Assembly: GCF_020463795.1 (NCBI RefSeq)
Contig: NZ_CP080025.1
Span: 1,243,001 to 1,307,000 of the forward strand
Reading direction: 5' to 3'
From: Echinicola marina
GTDB lineage: Bacteria; Bacteroidota; Bacteroidia; Cytophagales; Cyclobacteriaceae
DNA length: 64,000 nucleotides
Under the pieces are notes generated by a model that saw only the letters and a program-made list of their open reading frames with translations, was not told where the DNA came from and searched no databases. Made by a program: the position numbers and the translations under genes. Numbering within the stretch: the first letter of the stretch is position 1; each line of letters starts with the position of its first letter. Positions 1 to 6,929 of this stretch are shown here, one piece after another.

Positions 1-460
1 TATGAATCCTGTTTTTAACTGTGCCTATGGGTAAACCTAACTGCTCAGCTATTTCCTGATATTTATAGCCATTGAAATACATCATAAAGGGCACTTTATA
101 AACATCATCGAGGTTTTCTATACATGCATGTATATCTTCCAGCGCAAAACCACCTTGTGCCCTGTTCTCTATGCAAACATCTCCTGAATTAATATAGTGT
201 AAATTATCAGTAGTATCTACAAAAGTCGCCCTTCTTAGCATTTTCTGATAATTGGTGATAAAGGTGTTTTTCATAATGGTATAAAGCCATGCTTTCAAAT
301 TGGTACCATCCGAAAACTTATCCCTGTTCGTATATGCTTTCAGAACTGTGTCCTGCAACAAATCATTTGCATCATCCAAATCCTTGGTCAGCCTAAGAGC
401 AAAAGGCTTCAATGTCTTGGAATATTGGTTAAGCGAGTAACTGAATTCTAAAGTTGTCAT
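1..460 (-). CDS. ECF-type RNA polymerase sigma factor (3' end outside window)
   Basis: A sigma-70 family factor of the extracytoplasmic-function type, which directs RNA polymerase to a small promoter set. Reading down from an ATG at 458-460 gives about 153 residues before the window edge. Region 2 is recognisable (LTKDLDDANDLLQDTVLKAY, then the GTNLKAWLYTIMKNTF helix), as is the start of region 4 (YKYQEIAEQLGLPIGTVKNRIH). The C-terminal end is off the window. It lies downstream of the CarH-like regulator and crtZ on the same strand. In Bacteroidota such ECF genes often sit in carotenoid clusters, so a role in carotenoid control is inferred. No anti-sigma gene is visible next to it. Confidence 0.85.
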   Translation of the reverse strand, partial: MTTLEFSYSLNQYSKTLKPFALRLTKDLDDANDLLQDTVLKAYTNRDKFSDGTNLKAWLYTIMKNTFITNYQKMLRRATFVDTTDNLHYINSGDVCIENRAQGGFALEDIHACIENLDDVYKVPFMMYFNGYKYQEIAEQLGLPIGTVKNRIH

Positions 461-470
461 GCCTTTGTAT

Positions 471-554
471 TTTTGTTTAAGTAAATATAATTATCATTAA
501 ACAAATTACAAACTTTTGTTTATTATTTTTACATTTTTATTAAACATTTTGTTT
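471..554. promoter_or_regulatory. TTGTTTA-box cluster between carH-like gene and sigma gene
   Basis: The spacer upstream of the ECF sigma gene carries repeated TTGTTTA/TAAACAA words. TTGTTTAA at 473-480 and TTAAACAA at 497-504 form an inverted pair. TTGTTTA recurs at 516-522, and TAAACA (541-546) faces TTGTTT (549-554). Related TGTTTAC words lie upstream of crtZ. The background is very AT-rich, which lowers the weight of the match. A binding site for the CarH-like regulator or for the sigma factor is an inference. Confidence 0.35.
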
Positions 555-563
555 CAAAAGACA

Positions 564-588
564 AAAAAATAGCAGACTATTGCCTGCT
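564..588 (-). terminator. Terminator of the carH-like gene
   Basis: On the minus strand AGCAG and CTGCT form a short stem that is followed by a run of seven T. It lies just after the stop of the regulator gene, so the sigma gene probably has its own promoter in the remaining spacer. Confidence 0.5.
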
Positions 589-615
589 AAATCATTTTTG
601 AATATACCTTCCTTT

Positions 616-1512
616 TTACTTCTCCTGAGGGATATTGTTCAGTTCTTCTACAAAGACTTTTATATCTTCAATTTTTTCCATTATGGATATATTCTTTGGA
701 AACTTAAACTCGGCTCTCAAAGCCTGATAACCAGATATAATAATCTTACTCTCGGAAAACTGCTTAGACAAAGCCTCTAAATAATCCTGTAAATTATGGA
801 TATCAGGAGATGTCGTAATAACTGTGATCAAATAATCAGGCTGATGAAAACGGTATACTTCAGCAAGATCATCTTGTGGCGTGCTTTGCCCGAGGTAAAT
901 CACCTTATGACCTTCTCTTTTGATCAGGTAACTTGCAAATAATAGTGAGATTTCATGTAACTCTCCTTCTGGCAAAAACAACATGAACTTCTTTCCTCCT
1001 CCCTGATATACATACCTGTCAATGGCTACAATTAATTTTTGCCTGATCAAATTGCTTATAAAATGTTCTTGGGCCGGTGTAATGGACCCCACCTGCCATA
1101 ATATACCAATCTTAGCCAAAAATGGATAAATAACTTTCAACATGGTTTCATCAAAACCAATACTCCTGTTATTCACCGACAATACCTTATCAAATCGCTC
1201 CTCATCTATCTCTATCATCGCTACTGTCAAGGCATAAATCTGATCCTCATGGGCCAAGACTCCCTCGGTTAGCTCCACCACCTTCAAACGAACTTCATCA
1301 GAAGTCATTTTAGCTATTTTAGATATTTTCAGGCCATTATTATTCAATAAAGCTACATTCAAAATAAGCTTTAAGTCATCATCATCATAATACCGAATAT
1401 TGGTCTCAGTACGCTTTGGGTGCAACAAATCATAACGCTGCTCCCAGATCCTCAGGGTATGTGCTTTTATCCCCGAAAGATGTTCCAGATCCTTAATAGA
1501 ATAACTACTCAT
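616..1512 (-). CDS. MerR-type regulator with B12-binding domain (CarH-like photoreceptor)
   Basis: A 298-residue transcription factor with an N-terminal MerR winged helix (about 3-70, ending in the NIRYYDDDDL recognition wing), a four-helix B12-binding cap (about 85-165) and a Rossmann cobalamin-binding domain. W139, E149 and H150 correspond to the adenosyl-capping W131/E141/H142 of Thermus CarH, and ELH at 184-186 gives the lower axial His (CarH H177). These suggest adenosylcobalamin-dependent, light-responsive repression. The residue after the Trp, His132 in Thermus CarH, is Gln140 here. The ATG overlaps the crtZ stop (ATGA), so the two are co-translated, and a repressor in its own target operon is the likely arrangement. 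DNA target and light response are inferred. Confidence 0.85.
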   Translation of the reverse strand: MSSYSIKDLEHLSGIKAHTLRIWEQRYDLLHPKRTETNIRYYDDDDLKLILNVALLNNNGLKISKIAKMTSDEVRLKVVELTEGVLAHEDQIYALTVAMIEIDEERFDKVLSVNNRSIGFDETMLKVIYPFLAKIGILWQVGSITPAQEHFISNLIRQKLIVAIDRYVYQGGGKKFMLFLPEGELHEISLLFASYLIKREGHKVIYLGQSTPQDDLAEVYRFHQPDYLITVITTSPDIHNLQDYLEALSKQFSESKIIISGYQALRAEFKFPKNISIMEKIEDIKVFVEELNNIPQEK

Positions 1513-1958
1513 TTCTTCCCTACTTTAAAATACTTTTTCGGAACAATAAACAAACCAAATGCTTCAGCCCCTCTTTTTTGATTGTTTGCATGGTGAGCCT
1601 GGTGCGCTTTGAAGATGCCAGCAAAAAAACCATTATCGGGTCTTTTAAACCACTTGTTCCTCCTATGAATCAACACATCATGCAACAGAAAATAACAAAA
1701 GCCATATACACTAATACCCACCCCTATCCAAAATCGATAGTCTAGGTATTCATAGCCTTTCCACATCAACAATATTGAAACCCCACCAAACAATATAGAA
1801 AATATATCATTCAGCTCTAAGGGGCCTTTACTGGGCTCATGGTGGGTTCGATGGATTTCCCACAAAATACCATGCATCAGGTATTTGTGTATAAACCAAC
1901 CGAAAAACTCCATCAACAAGAAGCCTATTACCACAAATAAAATTGCATTAACCATCAT
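1509..1958 (-). CDS. crtZ: beta-carotene hydroxylase
   Basis: Membrane di-iron hydroxylase of the fatty acid hydroxylase/CrtZ family that adds 3-hydroxyl groups to beta-ionone rings, giving zeaxanthin-type xanthophylls. The 149 residues have the usual length and the His clusters HKYLMH, HRTHH, HDVLIHRR and HQAHH, set among about four hydrophobic segments. It is the first gene of a minus-strand unit with the CarH-like regulator (4-nt overlap), and an ECF sigma gene follows. The phytoene synthase and desaturase genes are not in the window and may lie past the left edge. The family assignment is firm. The exact carotenoid product cannot be read from the sequence. Confidence 0.88.
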   Translation of the reverse strand: MMVNAILFVVIGFLLMEFFGWFIHKYLMHGILWEIHRTHHEPSKGPLELNDIFSILFGGVSILLMWKGYEYLDYRFWIGVGISVYGFCYFLLHDVLIHRRNKWFKRPDNGFFAGIFKAHQAHHANNQKRGAEAFGLFIVPKKYFKVGKK

Positions 1959-1986
1959 TACAAGAATAACCAGTTTTGATTTGAAA

Positions 1987-2127
1987 TGTTTACCGGACGA
2001 CCAATCATGTGCACTTTTTCTTAATTGACACTAAGTTCAAAGTGCTTTCTAGGGATTATTCCTATTTTTGTACCAAAGTAAACATAAATAAAATTGTTTA
2101 CTCTTTACGACCTGAATTTAAACAAAA
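1987..2127. promoter_or_regulatory. Divergent control region with TGTTTAC boxes upstream of crtZ
   Basis: The 178-bp spacer between crtZ (minus) and the DUF4286 gene (plus) has TGTTTAC at 1987-1993, GTAAACA at 2078-2084 and TGTTTAC at 2095-2101. The last two form an inverted pair, AGTAAAC/GTTTACT, across a 12-bp gap. TTTAAACAAAA follows at 2117-2127. These resemble the words in front of the sigma gene. A shared operator for the carotenoid regulators is an inference. Confidence 0.4.
2063..2070 (+). promoter_or_regulatory. Possible -7 element for the DUF4286 gene
   Basis: TATTTTTG fits the Bacteroidota -7 consensus TAnnTTTG and lies 67 bp before the start codon. No clear TTTG -33 element is found at the right spacing, so the call is weak. 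Confidence 0.3.
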
Positions 2128-2136
2128 TGCAAAAAT

Positions 2137-2442
2137 ATGATTTTATACAATATTACTGTAAATATCGACCTAGAAGTTGAAGAGCAGTGGATAAAATGGA
2201 TGAAGGAAGAACACATCCCATCTGTTATGGCCACCGGGATTTTTAATGACAACAAATTCTTCAAGCTGATGCATGAGCCGCATGATGGAGGAGTAAACTA
2301 TTCAGTGCAGTACTTTACAGATAGCCTGGAAAAGGTTTATGAATACCAAACTAAATTCCTACAAGCACACCAGGAAGATTTCCAAAAATCCTTTAAAGAC
2401 AAGTATGCCATATTCCGCTCCTTGCTACAAGAAGTAAAGTAA
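2137..2442 (+). CDS. DUF4286 family protein
   Basis: A 101-residue cytosolic protein of a family common in Bacteroidota. It starts with a beta strand (ILYNITVNID), then helix EEQWIKWMKEEHIPSVMATG, and ends with a strand/helix part rich in Lys and Gln. The alternation suggests a small ferredoxin-like alpha/beta fold. No catalytic motif is visible and no function is established that I can name. It is transcribed alone, divergent from crtZ and convergent with the acetyltransferase gene. Its stop codon lies inside the shared terminator palindrome. Confidence 0.7.
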   Translation: MILYNITVNIDLEVEEQWIKWMKEEHIPSVMATGIFNDNKFFKLMHEPHDGGVNYSVQYFTDSLEKVYEYQTKFLQAHQEDFQKSFKDKYAIFRSLLQEVK

Positions 2443-2470
2443 AAAGCCCCAATTGGGGCTTTTTACTTTA
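2435..2470. terminator. 36-bp perfect palindromic bidirectional terminator
   Basis: A 16-bp perfect stem (TAAAGTAAAAAGCCCC with its complement) closes on an AATT centre. T runs occur on both strands, so it can end transcripts from both convergent genes. It contains both stop codons (2440-2442 plus, 2468-2470 minus). Confidence 0.9.
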
Positions 2471-2950
2471 CTTAGAACTTAACATCTCCTCAATGTCTTC
2501 CGACTGTAAATGGCAATTGAACCAACCACCTTCAATATCCGCCTTATATTTTTTATAGAAATTAATGGCAGGATCATTCCAGTCTAGCACCTGCCACATC
2601 ATCCCCGTACATTTCTCCTCCAGCGACTTTTTCATCACCCTTTCGAAAAGCAACTTTCCTGCTCCCTTCCCTCTCTCCCTTTCTGTGACAATATAATCTT
2701 CCAAATACAAACGCTTACCTTTCCAAGTACTATACCTATAATAATAAATAGCCGTTCCTATTATTTCCTGCGTACTGTTTTTGACCAATACAAAAAATCC
2801 ATATACAGGATTGGCCCCAAAACCATCCTCCTCCATCATCTTTACCGTATTGGTTACTTCCTCTGGCGCTTTTTCATACAATGCCAATTCTTCTATTAAT
2901 TCAAAAATCCTTGGCAAATCTTCTTTTTTTCCTTCTCTGATCGTATACAT
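2468..2950 (-). CDS. GNAT N-acetyltransferase, SSAT (diamine/thialysine acetyltransferase) type
   Basis: A GNAT-fold acetyl-CoA transferase of about 160 residues. It opens with YTIREGKKEDLPRIFELIEEL (the usual GNAT start), has the acetyl-CoA loop RERGKGAGKLL, and carries WNDPAINFYKKYKA near the C-terminus. That last block matches the WNxPxINFYKR region of spermidine/spermine and thialysine acetyltransferases. Acetylation of a small amine such as a polyamine or thialysine is inferred. The frame is open up to 3007, but the ATG at 2948-2950 gives the family-like N-terminus, so I start there. It is divergent from coaX across about 130 bp. Confidence 0.8.
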   Translation of the reverse strand: MYTIREGKKEDLPRIFELIEELALYEKAPEEVTNTVKMMEEDGFGANPVYGFFVLVKNSTQEIIGTAIYYYRYSTWKGKRLYLEDYIVTERERGKGAGKLLFERVMKKSLEEKCTGMMWQVLDWNDPAINFYKKYKADIEGGWFNCHLQSEDIEEMLSSK

Positions 2951-3082
2951 GTCTCGAAAATAGAAAAAATTAGAAAAAGAACTAAGAACTTCCTTCCATT
3001 TGGTCAAGAGACATGCTAGCTTTAAGTAACTTGAACAAACTGCAAATAATTAACTTAGCCAAACCTAGACACATCAATTAAA

Positions 3083-3859
3083 ATGTTCTTATCTATAGAT
3101 GCTGGAAATTCCAATATAGTTTTTGGCTTTTATGATCCGGAAACAGAAAAATGGACACATGAATATCGCCTTGAAACCAGGAGGGACCTTACATTAAGTT
3201 ATTTAGAAAAAAATATTCGGTTTTATTTCCTCGAAAACGGCTTGAGAGCTCCTTCCGTGAAAGCTGTGGGTATCAGCTCCGTAGTGCCTGAAATAAGCGA
3301 TTTACTCGTACAGTTTTCGGAAACATTTTTCCACAAAACGCCACATTTAATCAACGAAAGAAGTTATACAAAACTGAAAATTTCCACTGCAAGACCCCAA
3401 GAGATGGGCACTGACCTGATGGCCAATGCTGCCGCTGCCTATGAATATTTCCAAACCACCTGTGTAATCATCGACTTTGGCACGGCACTCACCTTTACGG
3501 TTATCGATAAGGATGGCAAAATCATGGGAGTCAATATTGTTCCGGGGCTAAAAACAGCCCTTAAGTCCCTTTTCAGAAACACTTCAAAACTTCCAGAAGT
3601 AAAATTAGAAGTGCCTCAATCAGCCATTGGAAAAGACACCATCCATTCCATACAAGCAGGTATTCTATTTGGCTACACAGGTCTTGTAAAAGGTATGTTG
3701 GAGGCTATCAAAAAGGAGGTAAATCTAGAAATAAAAACAATTGCCACAGGAGGACTTTCCGAAATCCTAAGCACTTTGAAGGGAGAATTTGATAAAGTAG
3801 ACAGGGAACTGACCCTTAAGGGAATCAAATTAATTACAGAAAAAAATATGGCGACATAA
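3083..3859 (+). CDS. coaX: Type III pantothenate kinase
   Basis: First step of coenzyme A synthesis: ATP-dependent phosphorylation of pantothenate, cytosolic, feedback-insensitive type III class. The 258 residues have the ASKHA fold marks: the phosphate loop DAGNSN at 6-11, the MGTDLMANAAAAY segment with the presumed catalytic Asp near 110, IDFGTALTFTVID near 130, and GYTGLVKGM further on. The family usually has Arg after that Asp (G-x-D-R) and here it is Leu. The gene is single, divergent from the acetyltransferase and convergent with the RNase G gene. Confidence 0.93.
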   Translation: MFLSIDAGNSNIVFGFYDPETEKWTHEYRLETRRDLTLSYLEKNIRFYFLENGLRAPSVKAVGISSVVPEISDLLVQFSETFFHKTPHLINERSYTKLKISTARPQEMGTDLMANAAAAYEYFQTTCVIIDFGTALTFTVIDKDGKIMGVNIVPGLKTALKSLFRNTSKLPEVKLEVPQSAIGKDTIHSIQAGILFGYTGLVKGMLEAIKKEVNLEIKTIATGGLSEILSTLKGEFDKVDRELTLKGIKLITEKNMAT

Positions 3860-3889
3860 AAAAAGAAGGGACTATTCAGCCCCTTCTTT
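3855..3889 (-). terminator. Terminator of the RNase G gene
   Basis: AAAGAAGGG (3862-3870) and CCCTTCTTT (3881-3889) pair across a 10-nt loop. On the minus strand seven T follow the stem. The plus side has no T run, so it mainly serves the RNase G gene, whose stop lies in the loop. Confidence 0.8.
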
Positions 3890-5443
3890 AATAGTAAGTT
3901 CAATTTCTTCTCCTGTTTCATCCAGGAATTTATACTCCGTCACCGGTAATGAAGAATCTTTGATCAGTTTTACCCATTTGAAATATTTAAAAAACCACTT
4001 TACCCTTCTGGAAATCATCCCTTGGGTAAAATAAGCATGAAGGTATGGGTGCAAGCCAATTTTAATATTGGCCAAGTTTTGATGTACAGCAGTGTACTCA
4101 AGATCTCTTTCCAGCTTATCAGCCACCAAAATAGAGGCTTGGATTTTTCCTGTCCCATTACAAGCAGGACAGGTCTCTTTGGTCACAATATTTACTTCAG
4201 GTCTTACTCTTTGCCTGGTTATCTGCATTAACCCAAACTTAGTCAATGGCAATACTGTATTCTTGGACCTATCATCCTTCATCTCAGCTTTCATCGCGTC
4301 ATAGACGGCCCTCTTGTTCTCGGCCTTCTTCATATCAATGAAGTCAATGACGATAATCCCTCCCATATCTCGGAGGCGAAGCTGTCTGGCAATTTCTTTG
4401 ACAGCCACCAGGTTGGTTTTTAATGCTGTTGTTTCCTGGTCGCTTTCTTGGTTGGACTTATTACCGCTGTTCACATCAATGACATGAAGCGCCTCGGTAT
4501 GTTCAATAATTAAATATCCGCCATGCGGAAGACTTACCGATTGTCCAAACAGACTCTTGATCTGCTTTTCAATTCCAAAACTTTCAAATAGCTTGGCTTT
4601 ACCGTTGTAAAGCTTAACAATTTTTTCCTTTTCAGGGGCGATCGATCTGATATAAGACCGAATCTGATCATAGACTAATTCATCCTCTACCGTGATTGCA
4701 TCGAATGATTCGTTGAGCAGGTCTCTTATTATAGAGCTGGCCATACTCATTTCTCCTATCACCTTGTCTTTACTTTTGGCTTTCATCAACTTCTTCATCC
4801 CATCCTCCCAACTGTTCACCAAGTTCCTAAGGTCCTTGTCCAGTTCTGTAACGGACTGTCCTTCGGCAACTGTTCTAATGATGACACCGAAATTGGCAGG
4901 TTTGATGGAAGTGATTAGTCTGGCTAGTCTTCTTCTTTCCTCAGCCTTACGGATCTTTTTAGACACATTGACTGAATTGGAAAAAGGAACCAGTACCAAA
5001 TAACGACCGGCTAAGGAGAGCTCACAGGATAGTCGTGGGCCTTTCGTAGAGATAGGCTCCTTTACAACCTGAACTAAAATTTGATTGCTTTTAGAAAGGA
5101 CCTGGGAAATTTTTCCAAGCTTTTCTATCTCAGGTTCTAGCTCAAACCCTTTAAGCGTGGGATGCTCGGAATGATTGTTTCTGATCTGTTTGGTATATTT
5201 GATCAGACTCTTCACCTTTGGTCCGAGGTCCTGATAATGCAAAAATGCATCTTTTTCATAGCCCACATCGATAAAAGCTGCATTGAGCCCATTGACGATT
5301 TTGCGGACCGTGCCCAGGTACATATCCCCCACTTTGAACTGGTTATTTTCCTCATCAGCGTGAAGCTCTACCAGTCCTTTATTTTTCAAAAGGGCTATTC
5401 GACTACTGTTTTGAGCAGAATCAATTACTAATTCCGTACTCAA
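3872..5443 (-). CDS. rng: Ribonuclease G/E family endoribonuclease
   Basis: Endoribonuclease that cuts single-stranded AU-rich RNA in rRNA maturation and mRNA decay. The 523 residues match RNase G rather than full-length RNase E, as there is no long C-terminal scaffold. Order: 5' end, S1 domain at about 37-140, and catalytic core with the Mg-binding aspartates D323 (VIDVNSG) and D367 (VIDFIDM). The zinc-link CPAC is at 425-428 and a small domain follows. The COX24-type ribosomal mini-protein lies just upstream on the same strand, separated by a hairpin. The minus-strand terminator overlaps its 3' end. Confidence 0.93.
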   Translation of the reverse strand: MSTELVIDSAQNSSRIALLKNKGLVELHADEENNQFKVGDMYLGTVRKIVNGLNAAFIDVGYEKDAFLHYQDLGPKVKSLIKYTKQIRNNHSEHPTLKGFELEPEIEKLGKISQVLSKSNQILVQVVKEPISTKGPRLSCELSLAGRYLVLVPFSNSVNVSKKIRKAEERRRLARLITSIKPANFGVIIRTVAEGQSVTELDKDLRNLVNSWEDGMKKLMKAKSKDKVIGEMSMASSIIRDLLNESFDAITVEDELVYDQIRSYIRSIAPEKEKIVKLYNGKAKLFESFGIEKQIKSLFGQSVSLPHGGYLIIEHTEALHVIDVNSGNKSNQESDQETTALKTNLVAVKEIARQLRLRDMGGIIVIDFIDMKKAENKRAVYDAMKAEMKDDRSKNTVLPLTKFGLMQITRQRVRPEVNIVTKETCPACNGTGKIQASILVADKLERDLEYTAVHQNLANIKIGLHPYLHAYFTQGMISRRVKWFFKYFKWVKLIKDSSLPVTEYKFLDETGEEIELTIKEGAE

Positions 5444-5490
5444 ATCGTGTCTCCTTTATGTTAATGAACGTTTTTGTGTAAAAACTATAA

Positions 5491-5515
5491 AAGAAGAAGT
5501 GTATTACTTCTTCTT
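5491..5515 (-). terminator. Terminator of the COX24-type gene
   Basis: AAGAAGAAGT (5491-5500) and ACTTCTTCTT (5506-5515) form a perfect 10-bp stem with a 5-nt loop, and a T-rich stretch follows on the minus strand. The stop codon of the mini-gene lies at the loop, so the last codons form one arm. Confidence 0.7.
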
Positions 5516-5593
5516 ATGTCTGTTTTTTCTAAGTCTTTTCTTACGCTTGTGCGTAGCGATCTTATGTCTTTTTCTTTTTTTACCGCAAGGCAT
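5504..5593 (-). CDS. AURKAIP1/COX24-domain mini-protein (29 aa, ribosomal)
   Basis: A 29-residue, extremely basic peptide: MPCGKKRKRHKIATHKRKKR, then LRKNRHKKK. I recognise it as the short bacterial AURKAIP1/COX24-type protein that is highly conserved in Bacteroidota. It resembles the small ribosomal-subunit protein bS22 of mycobacteria. It probably binds 16S rRNA, although which ribosomal position it takes here is inferred. It is below the length cutoff of most gene finders. It lies between a TPR gene and the RNase G gene on the minus strand, with its own terminator, and its placement beside an rRNA-processing nuclease fits a translation role. Confidence 0.85.
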   Translation of the reverse strand: MPCGKKRKRHKIATHKRKKRLRKNRHKKK

Positions 5594-5623
5594 AATCTTA
5601 TGGATTTAAGTTTAACAATACTT

Positions 5624-6442
5624 TTATAGTTGTCCCAGATAGTTATCTACACTGGAGATGATCATAGGATCTTCTGTCATGTCTTTTACCAGCTGAAACT
5701 GTTTTTTTGCTTTATTTTTCTGCTTAGCTTCGAAATAACTCACACCAAGGTAAAACTGGCCTTGTACATTATCTGGATGGTGACTGATAAGCTCTTCAAA
5801 ACGCTCCACTGCCTTCTTATACTGTCCAGACTGCATGGATAAAACCCCCATATTAAATAGGGCTTCTTCATTTTGAGGATCTTGTTCAAGCACCTCTCTA
5901 AGCATCATAATTCCCTGCATAGGGTTAGTGGACGACACATGTGTCATGGCCACTTTGGTTTTTAGATCAAGTCTCTCAGGGCTTTTTTCCAAAACCTGAT
6001 TGAGATATGACCTGGTCTGTTCGGCAAGATAAACCATTTTATCTTGGTCCATCGCAAAGCCAAAGGCCTCATAATAAGCATCCCCCGCCTTCTCTAAAGA
6101 TTTGCTATCCGGATATTTCTCAGCACTAAGCCCCAAATAGTAAGCTGCACTGTCATACATCCCAGCATTAGCATAGATAGTGGCGATTGAATCTGCAAAG
6201 ATAACAAAATTTTCTTTATTCTCTTCTTTTTTCAATTTGGCAGCCAGGCCACTAACTGTTGATTTATCTGAATCGGCCACGCTAGCATTATGGGCTTCGG
6301 TAACCGGTTCAGAAGTCGCATCACCTTGCTGCGCCATATTTTGACCTTCCTCTGAGCTGTCCACCACTACCCTGGGAAGGGAGTACAAGACACCAACAGC
6401 GACAATTACAGCGACGACAAGAATGATTTGCGACTTTTTCAT
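5624..6442 (-). CDS. Membrane-anchored TPR protein
   Basis: A 272-residue protein with one N-terminal membrane helix (residues 4-24, SQIILVVAVIVAVGVLYSLP). A low-complexity linker of about 40 residues follows, then tetratricopeptide-type helices. The clearest repeats are at about 180-265 (DPQNEEALFNMGVLSMQSGQ, HPDNVQGQFYLGVSYFEAKQ). The TPR part most likely faces the periplasm and serves protein-protein contact. It is 20 bp downstream of the HU gene and probably co-transcribed with it. No enzymatic motif is present and the partner is unknown. Confidence 0.75.
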   Translation of the reverse strand: MKKSQIILVVAVIVAVGVLYSLPRVVVDSSEEGQNMAQQGDATSEPVTEAHNASVADSDKSTVSGLAAKLKKEENKENFVIFADSIATIYANAGMYDSAAYYLGLSAEKYPDSKSLEKAGDAYYEAFGFAMDQDKMVYLAEQTRSYLNQVLEKSPERLDLKTKVAMTHVSSTNPMQGIMMLREVLEQDPQNEEALFNMGVLSMQSGQYKKAVERFEELISHHPDNVQGQFYLGVSYFEAKQKNKAKKQFQLVKDMTEDPMIISSVDNYLGQL

Positions 6443-6462
6443 AAATCAGAAACTTCTAAACA

Positions 6463-6771
6463 TTAATCTTGGAAAGCTACTTCCTTAACTTTTTTGCTGT
6501 TTTTGATTTTGTCAATGAAGACCTTTGATGGCTTGAAAGCCGGAACATAGTGCTCATCGATCACGATAGCAGTGTTTTTAGAAATGTTTCTGGCGATCTT
6601 CTTGGCGCGCTTCTTATTGATGAAGCTACCGAATCCCCTCACATAAATATTCTCTCCCTCAGACATGGAATCCTTCACCACCTTGAAAAATGCTTCAATG
6701 GTCTGAGTCACATCGTCCTTCTGAATTCCTGTCTTGTCCGAAATCTTGGTAATTACCTCTGCTTTAGTCAC
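6463..6771 (-). CDS. HU/IHF-family DNA-binding protein
   Basis: A nucleoid protein of 102 residues that bends DNA as a dimer. It starts with the helical MTKAEVITKISDKTG, has the core NIYVRGFGSFINKKR, then a beta-arm region with basic residues, and closes with PAFKPSKVFIDKI. It is slightly longer than E. coli HU (90) because of a basic C-terminal tail with KNSKKVKEV. A TAAATTTG promoter element lies upstream. The neighbours are the TPR gene (same operon) and divergent mutY. Confidence 0.9.
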   Translation of the reverse strand: MTKAEVITKISDKTGIQKDDVTQTIEAFFKVVKDSMSEGENIYVRGFGSFINKKRAKKIARNISKNTAIVIDEHYVPAFKPSKVFIDKIKNSKKVKEVAFQD

Positions 6772-6796
6772 TGTATTTAAATTTTAATTTGATTAA

Positions 6797-6829
6797 ATTG
6801 CTTAACAATCTATTAACCAACTAATTTTG
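6797..6829 (+). promoter_or_regulatory. Candidate mutY promoter
   Basis: TAATTTTG at 6822-6829 matches the Bacteroidota -7 consensus TAnnTTTG. ATTG at 6797-6800 is a weak -33 with a 21-bp spacer. Transcription would start near 6836, about 95 bp before the TTG start of mutY. It nearly abuts the HU -7 element on the other strand. Confidence 0.4.
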
Positions 6830-6835
6830 GGACTG

Positions 6836-6843
6836 CAAATTTA
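6836..6843 (-). promoter_or_regulatory. Candidate -7 element of the HU gene
   Basis: On the minus strand this reads TAAATTTG, a full match to TAnnTTTG. It is 65 bp before the HU start codon. A TTTG word lies upstream with a long 23-bp spacer, so only the -7 element is well supported. Confidence 0.45.
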
Positions 6844-6929
6844 AATGATGCTTTTCAATATAAAAACAAAATGAAGAAAATTAGCGTCTTTTGTTCAACG
6901 AAAAGATTCCATAAAAAATTTCAAAAGTT

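Noticed and set aside
2781-2963. 60-codon plus-strand ORF inside the acetyltransferase gene
   Set aside because: Antisense shadow of a clear GNAT coding frame.
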